From Protopterus annectens (lineage: Eukaryota; Chordata; Ceratodontiformes; Protopteridae), in NCBI RefSeq assembly GCF_019279795.1, contig NC_056735.1, forward strand, positions 1,943,102,209-1,943,166,208: DNA of 64,000 nucleotides, given 5' to 3'. Position numbers and translations under genes: made by a program. Every line of letters starts with the position of its first letter. Positions within the stretch are counted from its first letter, which is position 1. This document shows positions 1 through 11,639 of the stretch, one piece after another. The notes under the pieces were generated by a model. That model made no database searches, was not told the DNA's origin, and saw only the letters and a program-made list of their open reading frames with translations.

Positions 1-500
1 GTAGTCAATTATTTGTTTAGTTAGTTATTTAATTATTCTTGTTGATTGGTATATTCTGACTGAGTATGCAAGTACTCTTCAAGTGCAGTCCCATGGAGAA
101 AATTCCCAAACAATCATACAGTAATTTATACAGGTCTAAGCAAAACATTACAATAAAAATATAGACCTGCCTTGGCAGCCAGTAGGATATAATCATGAGA
201 ATCAGATATAGTACAAAACAGCTTTATAATTTAGATGGCTTAATTTGAATGAATGGCATTGACGGGGGAACCCATACTGTGAAGTATGGAGTTTAGTGGT
301 GCAGCTATGTTGTTTGTTTTAGCCTTTCTGTTCAATAATTTAGTCTTGGCATTCTTGGAAACTGAAAGTTCTCATAAAACCAATATATTTAATTCTGTAT
401 CTGTTTAACACTCTTTATACTGATGTTTTATTTATTTCTTTGGATTGGTGACAAAAAACTGTTAGTACTTCTTCTGAGTAATTAGACAAAAGTATTACAG
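1..500 (-). repeat. L2-like LINE 3'-end fragment, copy 1
   Basis: This AT-rich segment begins with a degenerate TTTA-type tail followed by a block reading roughly tggtatattc...actgagta...agtggaggcccatggagaaaa. The same block, better preserved, occurs at 12,512, 14,608 and 19,862. It is the reverse complement of the 3' end of the plus-strand L2-like LINE ending at 11,632, so I read this as a minus-strand LINE 3' end. It continues as a direct match to 1,262-1,766. It may start before the window. No coding potential is seen. Confidence 0.55.
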
Positions 501-1261
501 GAAGACAGAGTTTTGATTAAAATAACTGTCTTATGTATACTCCAGCAATTAATTGTGTGGTGGGTGTTGTACTGTTAAATTAATATAACTTAACATAACT
601 TAAATCCACAATAGTTGTTAAAACTGTTAGCAAGTAAACAAAATATGTTTTAAATACACTTCTGACACAATAATAATAATCTCATAATTGATCATATTAA
701 TTTGCTTTATACCCCTGACTACCTGATGTCATGGAAGGTGAGAGAGCAACCGACGCAGGACCCAAGACTTTGATAATCAGGCCGACTGAGGGCTACTGCA
801 AGCAGATAACCCAGATGTGATGACTGCAACAGTGAAACATGTAGAACATCAATGCTGTGCTATGTAGCCTTACATCAATCCATTTACAGGCAGTTAAAAA
901 GGCCTAAAGATTAATTTCTAGAAAAAGTATGGGTTAGAAAATCTGAACTATCAAGAAAGGGCATAGTAACTGTCATCAAATTTCATTTCTTGTAAGTATC
1001 TAAGGGTTAATGTCTGTGTAGTGCTAAGACAGTGCATTATAGAATTGAGGCCTGTGACTAGACTGCACTGCTGTGGGAGGATCAGGAAACTTTACACTGA
1101 AAACAAATATAAATACTGAAAAAAAAAATGAAACATACATTACCTGTGCCATACATGATTATAATAAGATTCCTAGGGCAATAATGATAAGAAAATCATT
1201 AGTTTCCTTGAAAAAAATCTTGATTTGTATATAGAAAATTGAAAATATTTTCAGCGGAACT
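501..1261. other. Unassigned AT-rich spacer
   Basis: No open frame, inverted repeat or recognisable element. This spacer separates the two L2-like 3'-end copies and has no counterpart after the second copy, so the pair is not a simple 1.26-kb tandem duplication of everything. Confidence 0.4.
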
Positions 1262-1766
1262 GTAGTCAAGTTTGTTTAGTTAGTTGTTTAATTATTCTTG
1301 TTGACTGGTATATTCCAACTGAGTAAGAAAATACCCTTTCAGTGGAGGCCCATGGAGAAAATCCCAAAACAATCATACAGTAATTATAGGATTTATACAG
1401 GTCTAAGCAAAACATTACAATAAAAATATAGACCTGCCTTGACAGCCAGTAGGATACTATCTTGAGAATCAGACATAGTAACAAAATAGCTTTATAATTT
1501 ATATGGCTTAATCTGAATGTATGGCATAGACAAGGGAACCCAAACTGTAAAGTATGGAGTTTAGTGGGGCAGCTATGTTGTCTGTTTCAGCCGTTGTGTT
1601 CAAAATTTAGTCTTGACATTTTTTGGAAAATAAAAGTTCATATAAAACTAATTTATTTAATTCTGTAGCTGTTTAACACTCTTTATACTATGTTTTATTT
1701 TTTTTTTTTGGCATGGTGACAAAAAACTGTTAGTACTTGTTCTAAGTAATAAGACAAAAGTATTAC
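1262..1766 (-). repeat. L2-like LINE 3'-end fragment, copy 2
   Basis: A direct repeat of positions 1-500 with small indels. The shared stretch runs from the tttgttta-rich start to the block ending near acaaaagtattaca, after which the two copies diverge abruptly. The orientation and tail match the minus-strand L2-like ends elsewhere in the window. The copies differ at many sites, so the duplication or repeated insertion is old. Confidence 0.55.
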
Positions 1767-2090
1767 ATTTTGTTATTTACACCTGTAGTTTCTGTACTCT
1801 CTGATATTAATATAGCTCTTTAGACAATGAAATAACATATGATAGAATGGCACACAAGTTAGTTTCTAGTATTTTTATAAAAGCTATATTATGTAAAAAA
1901 AAAAAAAAAAAAAAACAAATAAAAAAAACAGGTAGACAGAATTTTGATGCTTGTAACAAATAACATTTTTGTATGTCACAGTTTTTTGTTGTTAAATTTG
2001 TTTTGAAAGACATGTTCAGTAGAGATTTGTAACAAAATGAAGGCAGAATTAATACATTTAAATCTGAATTGGCCATTTGTTTTGAAATAA
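1767..2090. other. Unassigned AT-rich stretch with poly-A run
   Basis: A run of 21 A residues lies at about 1,895-1,915. No coding frame and no recognised element; it could be the A-rich tail of an unidentified retroposon. Confidence 0.35.
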
Positions 2091-2111
2091 GAAAGAAAGA
2101 AAGAAAGAAAG

Positions 2112-2186
<75 letters not shown>

Positions 2187-2200
2187 AAAAGAAAGAAAGA
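2091..2200 (+). repeat. (GAAA)n microsatellite
   Basis: About 27 consecutive gaaa units with two minor interruptions. On the other strand the repeat gives a spurious reading frame of repeated FLSFFLSF, which is not a gene. Confidence 0.97.
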
Positions 2201-2859
2201 TTATTCTTTGGCAATATCATGTTTGTGCAGTTTTGATTCTAACAGCATAAAAATGTAACAGATAAATAGAAATTTACATTTGGTAACAAAGAATTATCCA
2301 ACTGCAGTTGTCCAATGCAAATTGCTGACTGATTGTTACAAAAGTCTATTTGAGTTAACTTCCATTTCATTGCAAGATATGTTTAAATATTAACAATGTA
2401 GTTTAACAGTCTGGAACTCACAAAAAAGGGGGTTATTAGGATTTAAAAATGTGTAAGTTGTGAGTACTGCAAGTTCATTTTAGAAAGTCCATGTAAGTAT
2501 AACTAACAGAGGAAAGACAAACTTTACTTCTAATAGCGCCTATGTAGTTTTCTATGCAACTTGTAACACCTGCATTTCTTTTGAACTATGAAGACAAAAC
2601 ATAAACTCAGGCAAATGATTTATGAACATCAGTTGGAAATTAAAAATAAAGACAAACATGCTTTATAGAGACATGAAACACTAAAATGTGCTAGATATAC
2701 AAATGCTTTAATAATTGCTTTGGTTTGTAAAATTAGAATAGGAGATTCAGAATCACCACTTGAAATGAAAGAAATGGAATGGAAGACTTCATTAAAGGCA
2801 AACCTTTTAAGAGGTTTAATTGACAATATTTGTATAAAAGGCATTTTAAAATGTGATCA
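2201..2859. other. Unassigned AT-rich stretch
   Basis: No gene is seen. It contains a 27-base segment at 2,488-2,514 that matches 26 of 27 bases of 4,603-4,629 inside the neighbouring LINE ORF2 (see findings). Confidence 0.35.
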
Positions 2860-2952
2860 TAGGTTCACAAGTTCATAGGTAGGTACTAGACTATCTGCCC
2901 GAGGGCATTTATAAGCCTAGCCAGAGTGTGTCGGCTTTCGCCACCCCATTGA

Positions 2953-4957
2953 TTAATTAACTGATCCTCTGTCAAGCAGAGCCAATGAAGTGATCTCAGG
3001 GGTGTATTTTCTGTTACCCATCCACTCATCAAGGTTTCTCTTGAAGAGTTTTAGTGAGGGGCTCTGCCTGATGTAGTTTGGAATTTTGTTCCAAAGCATA
3101 GGGTGTCTCTGAGACAGGCATCTATCCCTCCAGCATGTTCTATTTATTGTTGTGGCAAGGTTTAGCTCACTAGAGCGCATGGCTTGTAGTGACTTGGATT
3201 TCTTTAGGTGGAGCATGTCCATCAATTCTGAGATGGACATGGCTTTGTAAGTCAGGCAGAGATCACCTCTGAGTAAGCGATATGCCACTGAGTACAGCCA
3301 GAGTTTTTTCAGTCACGCTGAATAGGACATATGTTTGAGGCTAGTAATCCTCTTGGTGAGGTACTTTTGTGGTCTTTCCAGCTGTTGGAAGTGTCTTGTG
3401 AGGTACATCCTAAATGGGGCATTGTACTCTATGATGGGTCTAATGAGTGGTGAGTAGACGGGCACTATAACCTCTTTATTTCTAGATGCAAACCCTTTAG
3501 TAATTAGATGGGCCACATAGAAGGACTTCCTAACTACTTTGGCAATATGATTGTCAAAGGAGAAATGAATATCTACCTGGGTTCCCAGATCTCTTATTAC
3601 ATCTTCTGTATTAAGGGGGCTGCCACCTATGTGGTAATTTGTGGGTGTTTTTTCCAAATGGGATGACTATGCATTTTTCGGCATTTAGCTTTAGGCCATG
3701 ACTTTGACACCATGTGTCCGTCTCAGTAAGGCCCTTTTGGAGGATGTCTGTGTCAGCCGGAGAGTCAGTTATGGCTCCCAGTTTGCAGTCATCGGCAAAC
3801 TTGGTTATCCATAGTCATCCTGTGTTTGCCTGTACTTCTGAGAAGTATATGTCAAACAGTAGGGGTCCCAGGACCAAGGCCATGTGGGACATCACTTGTG
3901 ACTGGTATAGAATCGGACCTGGAGCCTGCTATTCTTACCGTTTGAGTTCTGTCTGTAAGCCACTTGGCAACCCATCTTGTGACATAGGGGTTTATGTTCA
4001 GGCTGGTGAGTTTTTCTGTAATACCCGATTGGGGAATGGTGTTGAAAGCCTTGGTGACGTCAAGGTAGCCTGTGTGAACCACCTTTCCCTCGTCTATGGC
4101 CTTGTTGACTCTCTCAAAGAAGTCAACCAGGTTTAGTAGGCATGATTTGCCATTAACAAAGCTGAACTGGGTCAGGTTAAGTGTTTGGAGGTTCCCAATG
4201 TCTTTGTTAATGAGTTCCATGATGATGAGCTCCATAGCCTTGCAGAACAGGCTAGTCAGGCTTATGGGGCAATAGTTACCAGAGTCAGTTGTGGCCCCTC
4301 TGTTGTGGAGAGGAATAACCATTGCTATGCACCATTCTATGGGCACATAGCCTGTGGAGAGGCTGAGGTTGAATAGCGTGTTTAGGTGGGGGGTTAGTTC
4401 ATTCTGTAGTTCTTGCAAGATGCAGCCTGGGGCATCATCTGGTCCCATTGATGCTGTGTTTTTGGCTTTTGAAAGGGCTGTTTTCACCTGTGCGTCTGTG
4501 ATTTTTGGGACACTACACTTTTCTGGTATTGTTGTGGGCCCTTTTGGAGGTGAGAGGGGGGTGAAGTTTACACTGAATCTATCTGCCAGGATGTTGGCAA
4601 TATCCATGTAAGTATAACTAATAGAGGAAGTCTCTGGGACTGTGTGCTATTTTGCACTAGTTCAGTGCATATCTGTGAGTCGCCACTTTGATTCTTAACA
4701 TAGCTAAAGAAAACTTTGTGGTTATCTTTTGAATCCTTGGCTATTTTTCTTTCAAAGTTAGTCTTGGATGTTTTCATGAGGGACCTTAGTTTCTTACTGA
4801 TACTGATCAGGGATGTCTTTCCTTCTTGGGATTTGTTTTTTTTCTGAACTAGTTTCCTCCTTCTATTGTATAGCCTGTTTATGGCAGGGGTCCACCAAAC
4901 TGGTTTCCTTCTCTTAGAGGAGTGAGTCTTGATTTTGCTAGGGATGGCACAATCCAT
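2953..4957 (-). pseudogene. CR1-like ORF2: RT and C-terminal part
   Basis: Translation in several minus-strand frames gives the CR1-group reverse transcriptase. From the N-terminal side, 4,957-4,568 carries RRKPVWWTPAINRLYNRRRK, the linker after the endonuclease. Next, 4,607-3,852 carries GPDDAPG, STGYVPIEW, PISLTSLFCKAMELII, FVNGKSCLLNLVDFF, YLDVTKAFNTIP and DVPHGLGPG, corresponding to RT motifs up to VPQGSVLGP. At 3,657-3,313 a thumb-like part reads LERPQKYLTKRI. At 3,288-2,953 the ending MLWNKIPNYIRQSPSLKLFKRNLDEWM is typical of CR1 proteins. The catalytic YADD block falls in the broken stretch between 3,850 and 3,660 and is not intact. At least three frameshifts separate these pieces. Confidence 0.85.
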
Positions 4958-5139
4958 GCATCCTTGTAGGTGCTCAAAGAGTGCATTTGTAAAGGTTTCT
5001 GCATCTTGGGCAGCGTTATCTTACCACCTCTGTCTTAAGTAAGGTGAAGTTTGCTTTAGAAAAGTTTTTTACTGTGGTTTCTTTAGTTGGGGGTGGTGGT
5101 GGGGTGTGGACATCCAGAGTGATTAGTTTATGGTCTTAT

Positions 5140-5890
5140 CTAACCAGTAATGGGTTGGTGTGGAACATCTGTCACCCATGTTGGTGATGACCAGGTCCAA
5201 TATGTTTTCACCTCTGGTAGGGGAGTTTGCCAGCCGATCCAGGGCGTTTGAGTTGATGAATTCCAGGAAGCGCTAGGCCTGGGAGTTTGTACTCGAGTAG
5301 TTTTCCCAGTGAATGGTAGGGTAATTGAAATCGCCCAATATTGGGTATTCGGTATTACATTCATGTTTTCTAGTGTCTCCAGAATGGCGGAGTAGTGGTC
5401 CTGGGTCATGGTGGGTGATATGTAGCAGGCCACAATTTGCATTGCAGATTTGCTTGATGTTAGTTGCACATGGATGATCTCAGAGGTATCATGCTGCTCC
5501 ACTAACCTGGAGGTGTAGATATCCTTGATGAATATGGATACACCCCCGTCCTTTTGTGTTTTGGTCCATGCACTATGGCCAAAAAGTGTGGTATGAGTTG
5601 TAGCCCGGTAGTGCTGGGCTGCTCTCTGGAGCCTTGAACCAGGTTTCAGTTACTGCACAGATGTCAACGTTCTCCATACTGAGGAGTGCTTCGAGCGCGT
5701 GCATTTTGAGATTTAAACTCCTGCCATTGAGTAGCATAACCCTCAGGTTTATGTTAATTGTGCTGTTTACGGAGGTGGGTTTGACTTTTGAGCCTTGCCT
5801 AAAAAAGGCACTATGGGGGCAGTAAGAGCCTTGACCAGTATTCGAAAGCCTAGGGGTGACAGGTGCAAGCTGTCTCTTGTGAAGCAACAT
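5140..5890 (-). pseudogene. CR1-like ORF2: endonuclease domain
   Basis: The minus-strand frame 5,890-5,573 contains LRVMLLNGRSLNLKMHALE followed by VDICAVTETWF, the opening of the apurinic/apyrimidinic-type endonuclease of CR1-group LINEs (NxRSL and the TETWL block with the catalytic Glu). The next frame, 5,502-5,140, continues with IVACYISP. A further frameshift then hides the GDFN-type block near 5,320 (tttcaattac on the minus strand) before ILDLVITN-like sequence. This domain nicks target DNA to prime reverse transcription. It lies directly upstream of the RT remains and overlaps the end of ORF1. The frame is broken at least twice, so no active enzyme is expected. Confidence 0.8.
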
Positions 5891-6823
5891 GGCTTGTCAA
5901 GCATGTCGTCCCAGGCTGATAGACACTGGATCCCCTTTGAATGACACCAGAAGCTTAGCCAATTGTTGAAATTGTTCATTTTTTCTTTATACTAAGGTAT
6001 CATTTTTGGCAAGGGCGGGATGCTCCTCAGGGTCAGGGTCATACCAGCTTGGGCTACATGATCAGAGAGCTCTTCCATGTCTCTTTTCATGTAGTCCAGG
6101 GAGGTACATCTCAGGACATTCACATCAACATGAACAATAACAGAGTCATATTTGTACTTGTTCTGGAGTGACCTGAGTGCTTGTGTTATATAGCAGATTA
6201 TGGCTCCCAACAGGCAGCTAACAGTAACCTTCTCCTTGTCCAGCCTAGTGAGTGGGACATTAGTGTGTCTGACTATAGAGTCACCTATTACTACTGTGTT
6301 AGGTATGTTATTTCACCTTAAGGGCTGTGATTGTGTGGCACACTGATTTTGTGTTTTATGTGTTGTCTGGTTTGTGACGGGAGGTGCAGTTTGTTTGGGT
6401 GTCTGCTTTGGAGGTCTCTGATGCTTTTGCAGGTTTTTATTTAGAGCCTCCAAGTATGATTTTGTGTATTTATGTGTATTTTTTGCCAGTGCTGTTTTAG
6501 TAGGTCTGTGTGTGGCTGGAGGTGTGGTGCAAGTGTTAACCTTCTCCTCTTGACTGTCTGTTCCAGTCTTGGGTGGAGACAGCTTAGCTTCCAGTTTGGC
6601 TGTATAATTGCATCTGTCAAATATGTTAGTATTTTGTGGTAGGAGAGGGTTGTTTGTGTACATGAGGCAGTTGTAACATTGCCTCAGGATACCCAAATTC
6701 ACCAGCTGGACTAGACAGTACACCTGAAATTGCCCTTTGGTCATGCCTTAATAGTAGACTGAACTGCTTAGTCGCTTGGTTGTTGAGGGGTGAATAAAGA
6801 GCCTTGCCCTGCTGGGCAATCAA
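5767..6823 (-). pseudogene. CR1-like ORF1 with SGNH esterase-like domain
   Basis: Read leftward, 6,744-6,313 gives a Thr/Pro/Gln-rich N-terminal part with CxxC-like cysteines (RQCYNCLMY). About 6,300-6,230 then encodes VVIGDSIVRHT, the GDS block of SGNH hydrolases. Positions 6,210-5,992 give YDSVIVHVDVNVLR, matching the VHVGTND block with its Gly/Asn changed. Positions 5,979-5,767 give SAWDDMLDKPCCFTRDSLHLSPLG, the C-terminal block with the catalytic Asp and His. ORF1 proteins of CR1-group LINEs are known to bind RNA and carry this esterase-like domain. Frameshifts separate the blocks and the Asn of the third block is lost, so the copy is non-functional. Confidence 0.75.
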
Positions 6824-7003
6824 TGTCAGGGTATATTAGTGCTTGCTATTAGGTCTGAGCAAGTGCTGGGCTGTAGAATGCTTTTTTAGTGCTTAGGTTG
6901 AGAGTTAGACTAGTTTCAAGGGAAAAACTGAAGAGGAGACTTAGTGGAGCCGGGAATAATTTAACCGCAGCTAATCATGCAAACACAGTTTTTATAGTAG
7001 GGA

Positions 7004-8195
7004 AATGAAAGAGATAGAAATTAGCCCAAAATGGCCAATAAACTACTAACTTCTGGGCTGGAACCACTCCTCCAGGGACAGATAGGTTGCCCAAAACTAC
7101 ACTCTCTCACAGGTGAACAGAGAACTTCCTTCTATCCAAGTAAGGTATAGGCAACTCAGAAACTAGTATCACAGCCCTGAATTCAGCACTAGCCTGAAAA
7201 CTGGACAAACTAGCTTAGAAAGGTGGGAAACAAGGAATGTTTTTGTTTTTTTTGTTTTTTTGAAAAGATAAGGCAAAAACAGTAAAAAATACACTTCAAA
7301 CAGCTTTAACCGACTACAAACAATCAGAAAAGGCTATCACACTTTAGTGTGCAGCCTACAACAGTTAAACAAATTATTTAAACAAAAAACAACTTTTTAA
7401 AAGTGCAGGCAGTCAAATAAGTACAATATGTGAAAAAAACAAGCTTTTAAATCACAAAAAACGCTGGAAAATCTGCATTTAGGCGAAAAACAGTTAAGTA
7501 CAGCAAGAAAGTACATAAAACTGATAGTTAATCACTCTAAAGTCTATCTTTCAAGCTAGAAGACTTGTATCAGTTTAAGTCTTTCTAGTGCTACCCAGTA
7601 GGTTAGTTACAGGAAAGATGGGAAACAAGCGCAGATGTGGTCTTTTAAACCAGAAAGTTGAAAGAGATGGACAAACTGTCCAAATGGTCAATAAACTACA
7701 ATTTCTGAGCCAAGAACCTCTCCTCTCATGGTAGACAGGCTACCTAGTGCTTACCACTCCCACTGATAAGCTAGAAGGCTTTCCTCCAACACAAAAAGGC
7801 TTGCGGGGCTCAGAAGCTTACCAACAGTCCTGGATACAGCAACTCTGTATCTGGACTAGGCTAGTTACAGGAAAGGTGGGAAACAAGTGCAAGTGTGGCT
7901 TTTAAACCAGAACGTTGAAAGAGATGGAAGAAAACTGCCCAAATGGCCAATAGCAACAATTTCTGGGCCAGGAACCACTCCTCTTGTGGTAGATAGGCTA
8001 CCTAATGCTTACCACTCCCACTGATAAACTAGAAGGCTTCCCTCCAACACAGAAAGGCTTGTGGGAGCTCAGAAGCTTACAAAGAGTCCTGGATACAGCA
8101 AACCTGTACCTGGACTAGACTAGCTACAGGAAAGGCGGTGAACAAGTACAAATGCAGGCTTTTAAGCCAGCAAGTTGAAAGAGATCTCTAAGCTT
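7004..8195 (-). repeat. Tandem 5'-UTR repeats of the CR1-like LINE
   Basis: Units anchored on ttacaggaaag(a/g)tgggaaacaag recur at 7,607, 7,865 and (diverged) 8,124, a spacing of 258-259 bases. A more diverged unit lies at 7,004-7,240. Each contains gttgaaagagat, ccaaatgg(c/t)caata and tctgggcc-like blocks. They lie immediately upstream of ORF1 on the minus strand, the place where several LINE families keep promoter monomers. A promoter function is an inference from position only. Confidence 0.7.
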
Positions 8196-9290
8196 ATTGG
8201 TTTATGGGAATGGGAACTGTTTGGATTATAGAATTTTTGTAGGATTAGCATCACTTTTATAGAATTAAAACTGATTGGATTTTTAATAGGATTGTATTTG
8301 TTTTGACTTTTTGATTATCTGATTATTGAATTTTAAAATTTAAATGTTGTTTCACTTCACTGATGTTACTTTTGAAGAAGTCTCTGGTCAGTATGAAGTG
8401 TATGTGGGACAAAGGTGTACTTTTAATAAACATCACTAAAGAGGGTTCATTCAGCATTCTAAAAGTCTTATTCATTTTAGTTTCAGCTAGGTTAAAGAAT
8501 GGCTGCAGAGTTTCCTGGTGTATTTTAAAAGAATGCTAAACAGATTTGGTCTTCCATATTAATTTTAAGTGGCCACATAGTTTATCTTTGAATTTTTAAA
8601 GGACTCCATCAAATGGGTTTCCAACATTTCACTTAGAAGTGACCTTTGTTGTTGGAAAAGACAGTGACGTCCTTTAGTACTTTTGCTGTTTTCTTTCACT
8701 ATTGCACCTACTAGCGCCTACAATGTACACATAACAAGCCTGGGTAAAACTGGATCCTGATGTTCAAATTCCTTAACAGGTAGGTCTATATTTATTGGAT
8801 TTTACAAAAGTGATAGTTTATAAGTTAGGATTGTCAAAACGCATCTTCCTTGTATAGATTATTTCCTTCCTAAGTCGCCTGCAAATTAGGTATATAGACT
8901 GGGATAAATCATATCTGAGATATCTTGATTTTAATTTTGCTTAAAGCAAATTTCCTTATTCTGACTGAATAGTACACAAAATTTGGAATATTTGCAACAT
9001 ATTTTGATATACTTGACCATATTTGTTATTCCATGAAAATCATAATTTAGAGATCATTAAAATAGTATAACTAAGATCATCTCTGACCCTTCTGTCTCAC
9101 ATCTTCTTTGTGAAGATTTTACATTGTGATGAATTTCATTGCATTTTACTGTAATTTGCAGGCTGATGGTATGCTTTTTGGGGGGTTCCTTCATTATTTG
9201 ACTGTGGTATGACTGTGGCGGTGGAATATATAATTTCAGGGATGGGGGGTTGCCTCTACAAAAGAACATTGCTTTGTGTTTTCCATTGTT
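8196..9290. other. Unassigned AT-rich host sequence
   Basis: No ORF of note, no inverted or tandem repeats and no recognisable element. The right end borders a pyrimidine-rich run (ttttttttttca) just before the L2-like LINE. Confidence 0.4.
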
Positions 9291-11632
9291 TTTTTTTTCA
9301 CAGCTTTCTCAGCGTAATTTCTCCAAGTATCCAAATGCCTATGATCTGGACTTAGTCACCCAATTTAATACCTTCTTTACTGATTCCATAACCAAACTGA
9401 CAACATCTTTCCCCAACAACAGTTCATCTTCTACCATCCTTTCCTTCCCTAACACTACCACCTCCCAAAACCCTCCCTTTTCCATCAAACCCACGCCCAT
9501 CTCTACCATTAAAAAACTCCTCTTGAAACTGAAACCATGCATATACGCCTCAGGCAACCTCACCTCTCACTTCCTAAAAATAGCTGCCGATGTCATCACT
9601 TTCCCCATTTCCATTCTAATGAAATGGTCAATCCATGAAGGCTACGTACCTCAACTTTGGAAAAAGGCCTTTATCAGTCCCCTTCATAAATGGGGAAACA
9701 ACAACATTCCCAATTTCTGACCAATGGCCATCTTATCCCCTAACTCAAATGCTCTAGAAAAATGCATCCACCTACAACTTTTACCCTAGCTCATAGATAA
9801 CCACCTTGCTTACCCCTACACAACATGGATTTAGACTTGGCCACAGTACTACTACCACTTGCCTCTACTTCCTCAAAACCATCAACAAAGCCTCTGACTC
9901 CAGGTCCCTAGTATCTACCCTCCTTTTAGACTTATCCAAGGCCTTCGATGCTATCTCTCACAACTTCTCCTATCCAAACTCTCTAATCTTAAGCTCTCCT
10001 TCTCTTCTCTAAATTGGCTCGCCAGTTACCTTTCCAGCAGGCAACAAGCTGTCAAATGGAAAAAAGCCACATCCTCCTTCCTAAATACCCCTACAGGCAT
10101 ACTTCAAGGTTCCATATTAGGCCCACTACTCTACCATTTTCATAATTGACTTCCATTAGAACATCCCTAATGCTAAACTTATACGATATGCAGATAACTC
10201 GATGATCATCTCTTCTGCCATCTCTACCTTCGATCTCTTAAACCTAACCCAAAATGCCCTCTCATATACTGAGCACTGGATGTTAGGCAACCATATAGCA
10301 CTGTAAACATCAAAAACAAAACTCATATTTACACCCTCAAAAAACACACAGATAGACAAGAACTCTTTGTCCATTACTAGCCTAAACAATACATTGCTTG
10401 AGTTAGTATCCCATGCCAAACTGCTAGGTGTACTCATTAACTAACAGATTAAGTTTGACACCCACCTACAAGTTAATGTCAAGCAAACCCACCAGAAACT
10501 TGGTTTGCTTTACCGCCATAACCGCTACCTCACTCCCACTACCAAGTTTGCTCTCGCTACAACATACTTCATTCCTTCCCGCTTATATGGTGCCCCACTT
10601 CTTACAAACCTTCAATCCTCTCTAAAGACAAAACCTCTTCCTGTTACAATAAAATCTCTAAGTTTGCTACTGGCCACAAATCCTACACCCTGCCACTGTA
10701 ATACCCTACACAAACTACATTGATTAGAACTACCCAATTATCTTACCTACATTGAGGTCATTCATGCCCACAAAATTTATCTTCAATCCTTCTCTCTGCC
10801 CATCCCTCGCCTTACCTACATTCAAGTCATTCATGCCCACAAAATTATCTTCAATCCTTCTCTCTGCCCATCCCTCGCCTCCTCTCTCAAAATGCATCTA
10901 CCCGACAGACTACTAAGATCCAACACCCAGGACCTAATTGAACTACACAAGCCTGCCCAAACATCAGGCAAAAATCTACTATCCTTCTCTCTTGCATTCC
11001 TTTGGAACTCCCTCCCACCTATCATTTGCACCACCCATAAACACACCACCTTTAAAACCTTGTTAAGGGCCCAACTTAAATCATTCAGGGAATGGTCCTG
11101 CTCGCACCCCACATAATCTCCCTTTTGCTTTGTACCCTGCTTACCCCTGTCCCTTCACTATCTCCTCTCATTCTTCCATCTTCAGCTACACTCCCTCCTA
11201 GCCACCTTCATCTCTACCATATACCCTCCCTCCATTTCTAATACTATACCCACCTTTCTTACTTCTACACTTAGCTCCTCCTACCTCCTTCCCTACTCTA
11301 TCTCAGATACAATCTCTTGCCCCTACTGTTATGTCCATTGTTTACTCAAATGTATTGGCTAATATTTACTAATGTTTTTATCAATTTTCTTCTTATATTT
11401 CTGCTGCAACTTGGAATTTTTAGACCATGTTCTACACCTGTTTTACCTTGATACCTAATGGCAATGATTTGCTTATTGTATGTTACAAAGCTGTTGTTTG
11501 TTTTGCATTGTATACTGTTTTTGGAGCTTTTCTCCCTGGGACTCCATTGAAAATGTGCTCTTCTCAGCCCAATGAACTACACTGGTAAGCAAAAAGCAAA
11601 TATAATAAAATAAAATAAATAAATAAAGTATT
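9291..11632 (+). mobile_element. 5'-truncated L2-like LINE (decayed ORF2)
   Basis: A plus-strand ORF2 remnant. Positions 9,300-9,720 encode FNTFFTDSITKL, LLLKLKPC and EGYVPQLWKKAFISPL, the region before and at the start of reverse transcriptase. About 9,800-10,010 encodes TPTQHGFRLGHST and LLLDLSKAFDAISH (RT palm, first catalytic Asp). About 10,090-10,130 encodes GILQGSILGPLL. The YADD block near 10,190 is reduced to a cysteine/arginine-containing remnant with stops. The C-terminal part ends at about 11,116 with FLWNSLPPII. A 3' UTR ends in a (taaa)n-type tail at about 11,632, preceded by a ctccctgggactccattgaaaa block shared with other L2-like and SINE tails in this window. Stops and frameshifts are numerous. 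Confidence 0.8.
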
Positions 11633-11639
11633 TTGGGTT

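Larger units (their letters stand above)
2860..8195 (-). mobile_element. Near-complete CR1-like LINE (decayed)
   Basis: A non-LTR retrotransposon read right to left. From high to low coordinates it has tandem 5' repeats (7,004-8,195), ORF1 with an SGNH-esterase-like domain (5,767-6,823), an apurinic-type endonuclease (about 5,140-5,890), reverse transcriptase (about 3,313-4,957), and a C-terminal tail ending near 2,953. The 3' end carries a short repetitive tail (gttcacaagttcataggt on the plus strand). Order, domain content and length (about 5.3 kb) fit the CR1 group. Many frameshifts and stops make it inactive. Three more fragments of this family lie inside the giant Harbinger element at 45.6-47.7, 54.1-55.8 and 58.4-60.0 kb. 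Clade assignment within CR1/L2/Rex1 needs a phylogeny. Confidence 0.85.

Noticed and set aside
1807..2220. Minus-strand frame of 137 codons rich in Phe/Leu/Ser
   Set aside because: It is the translation of the (GAAA)n microsatellite and flanking poly-A, not a protein.
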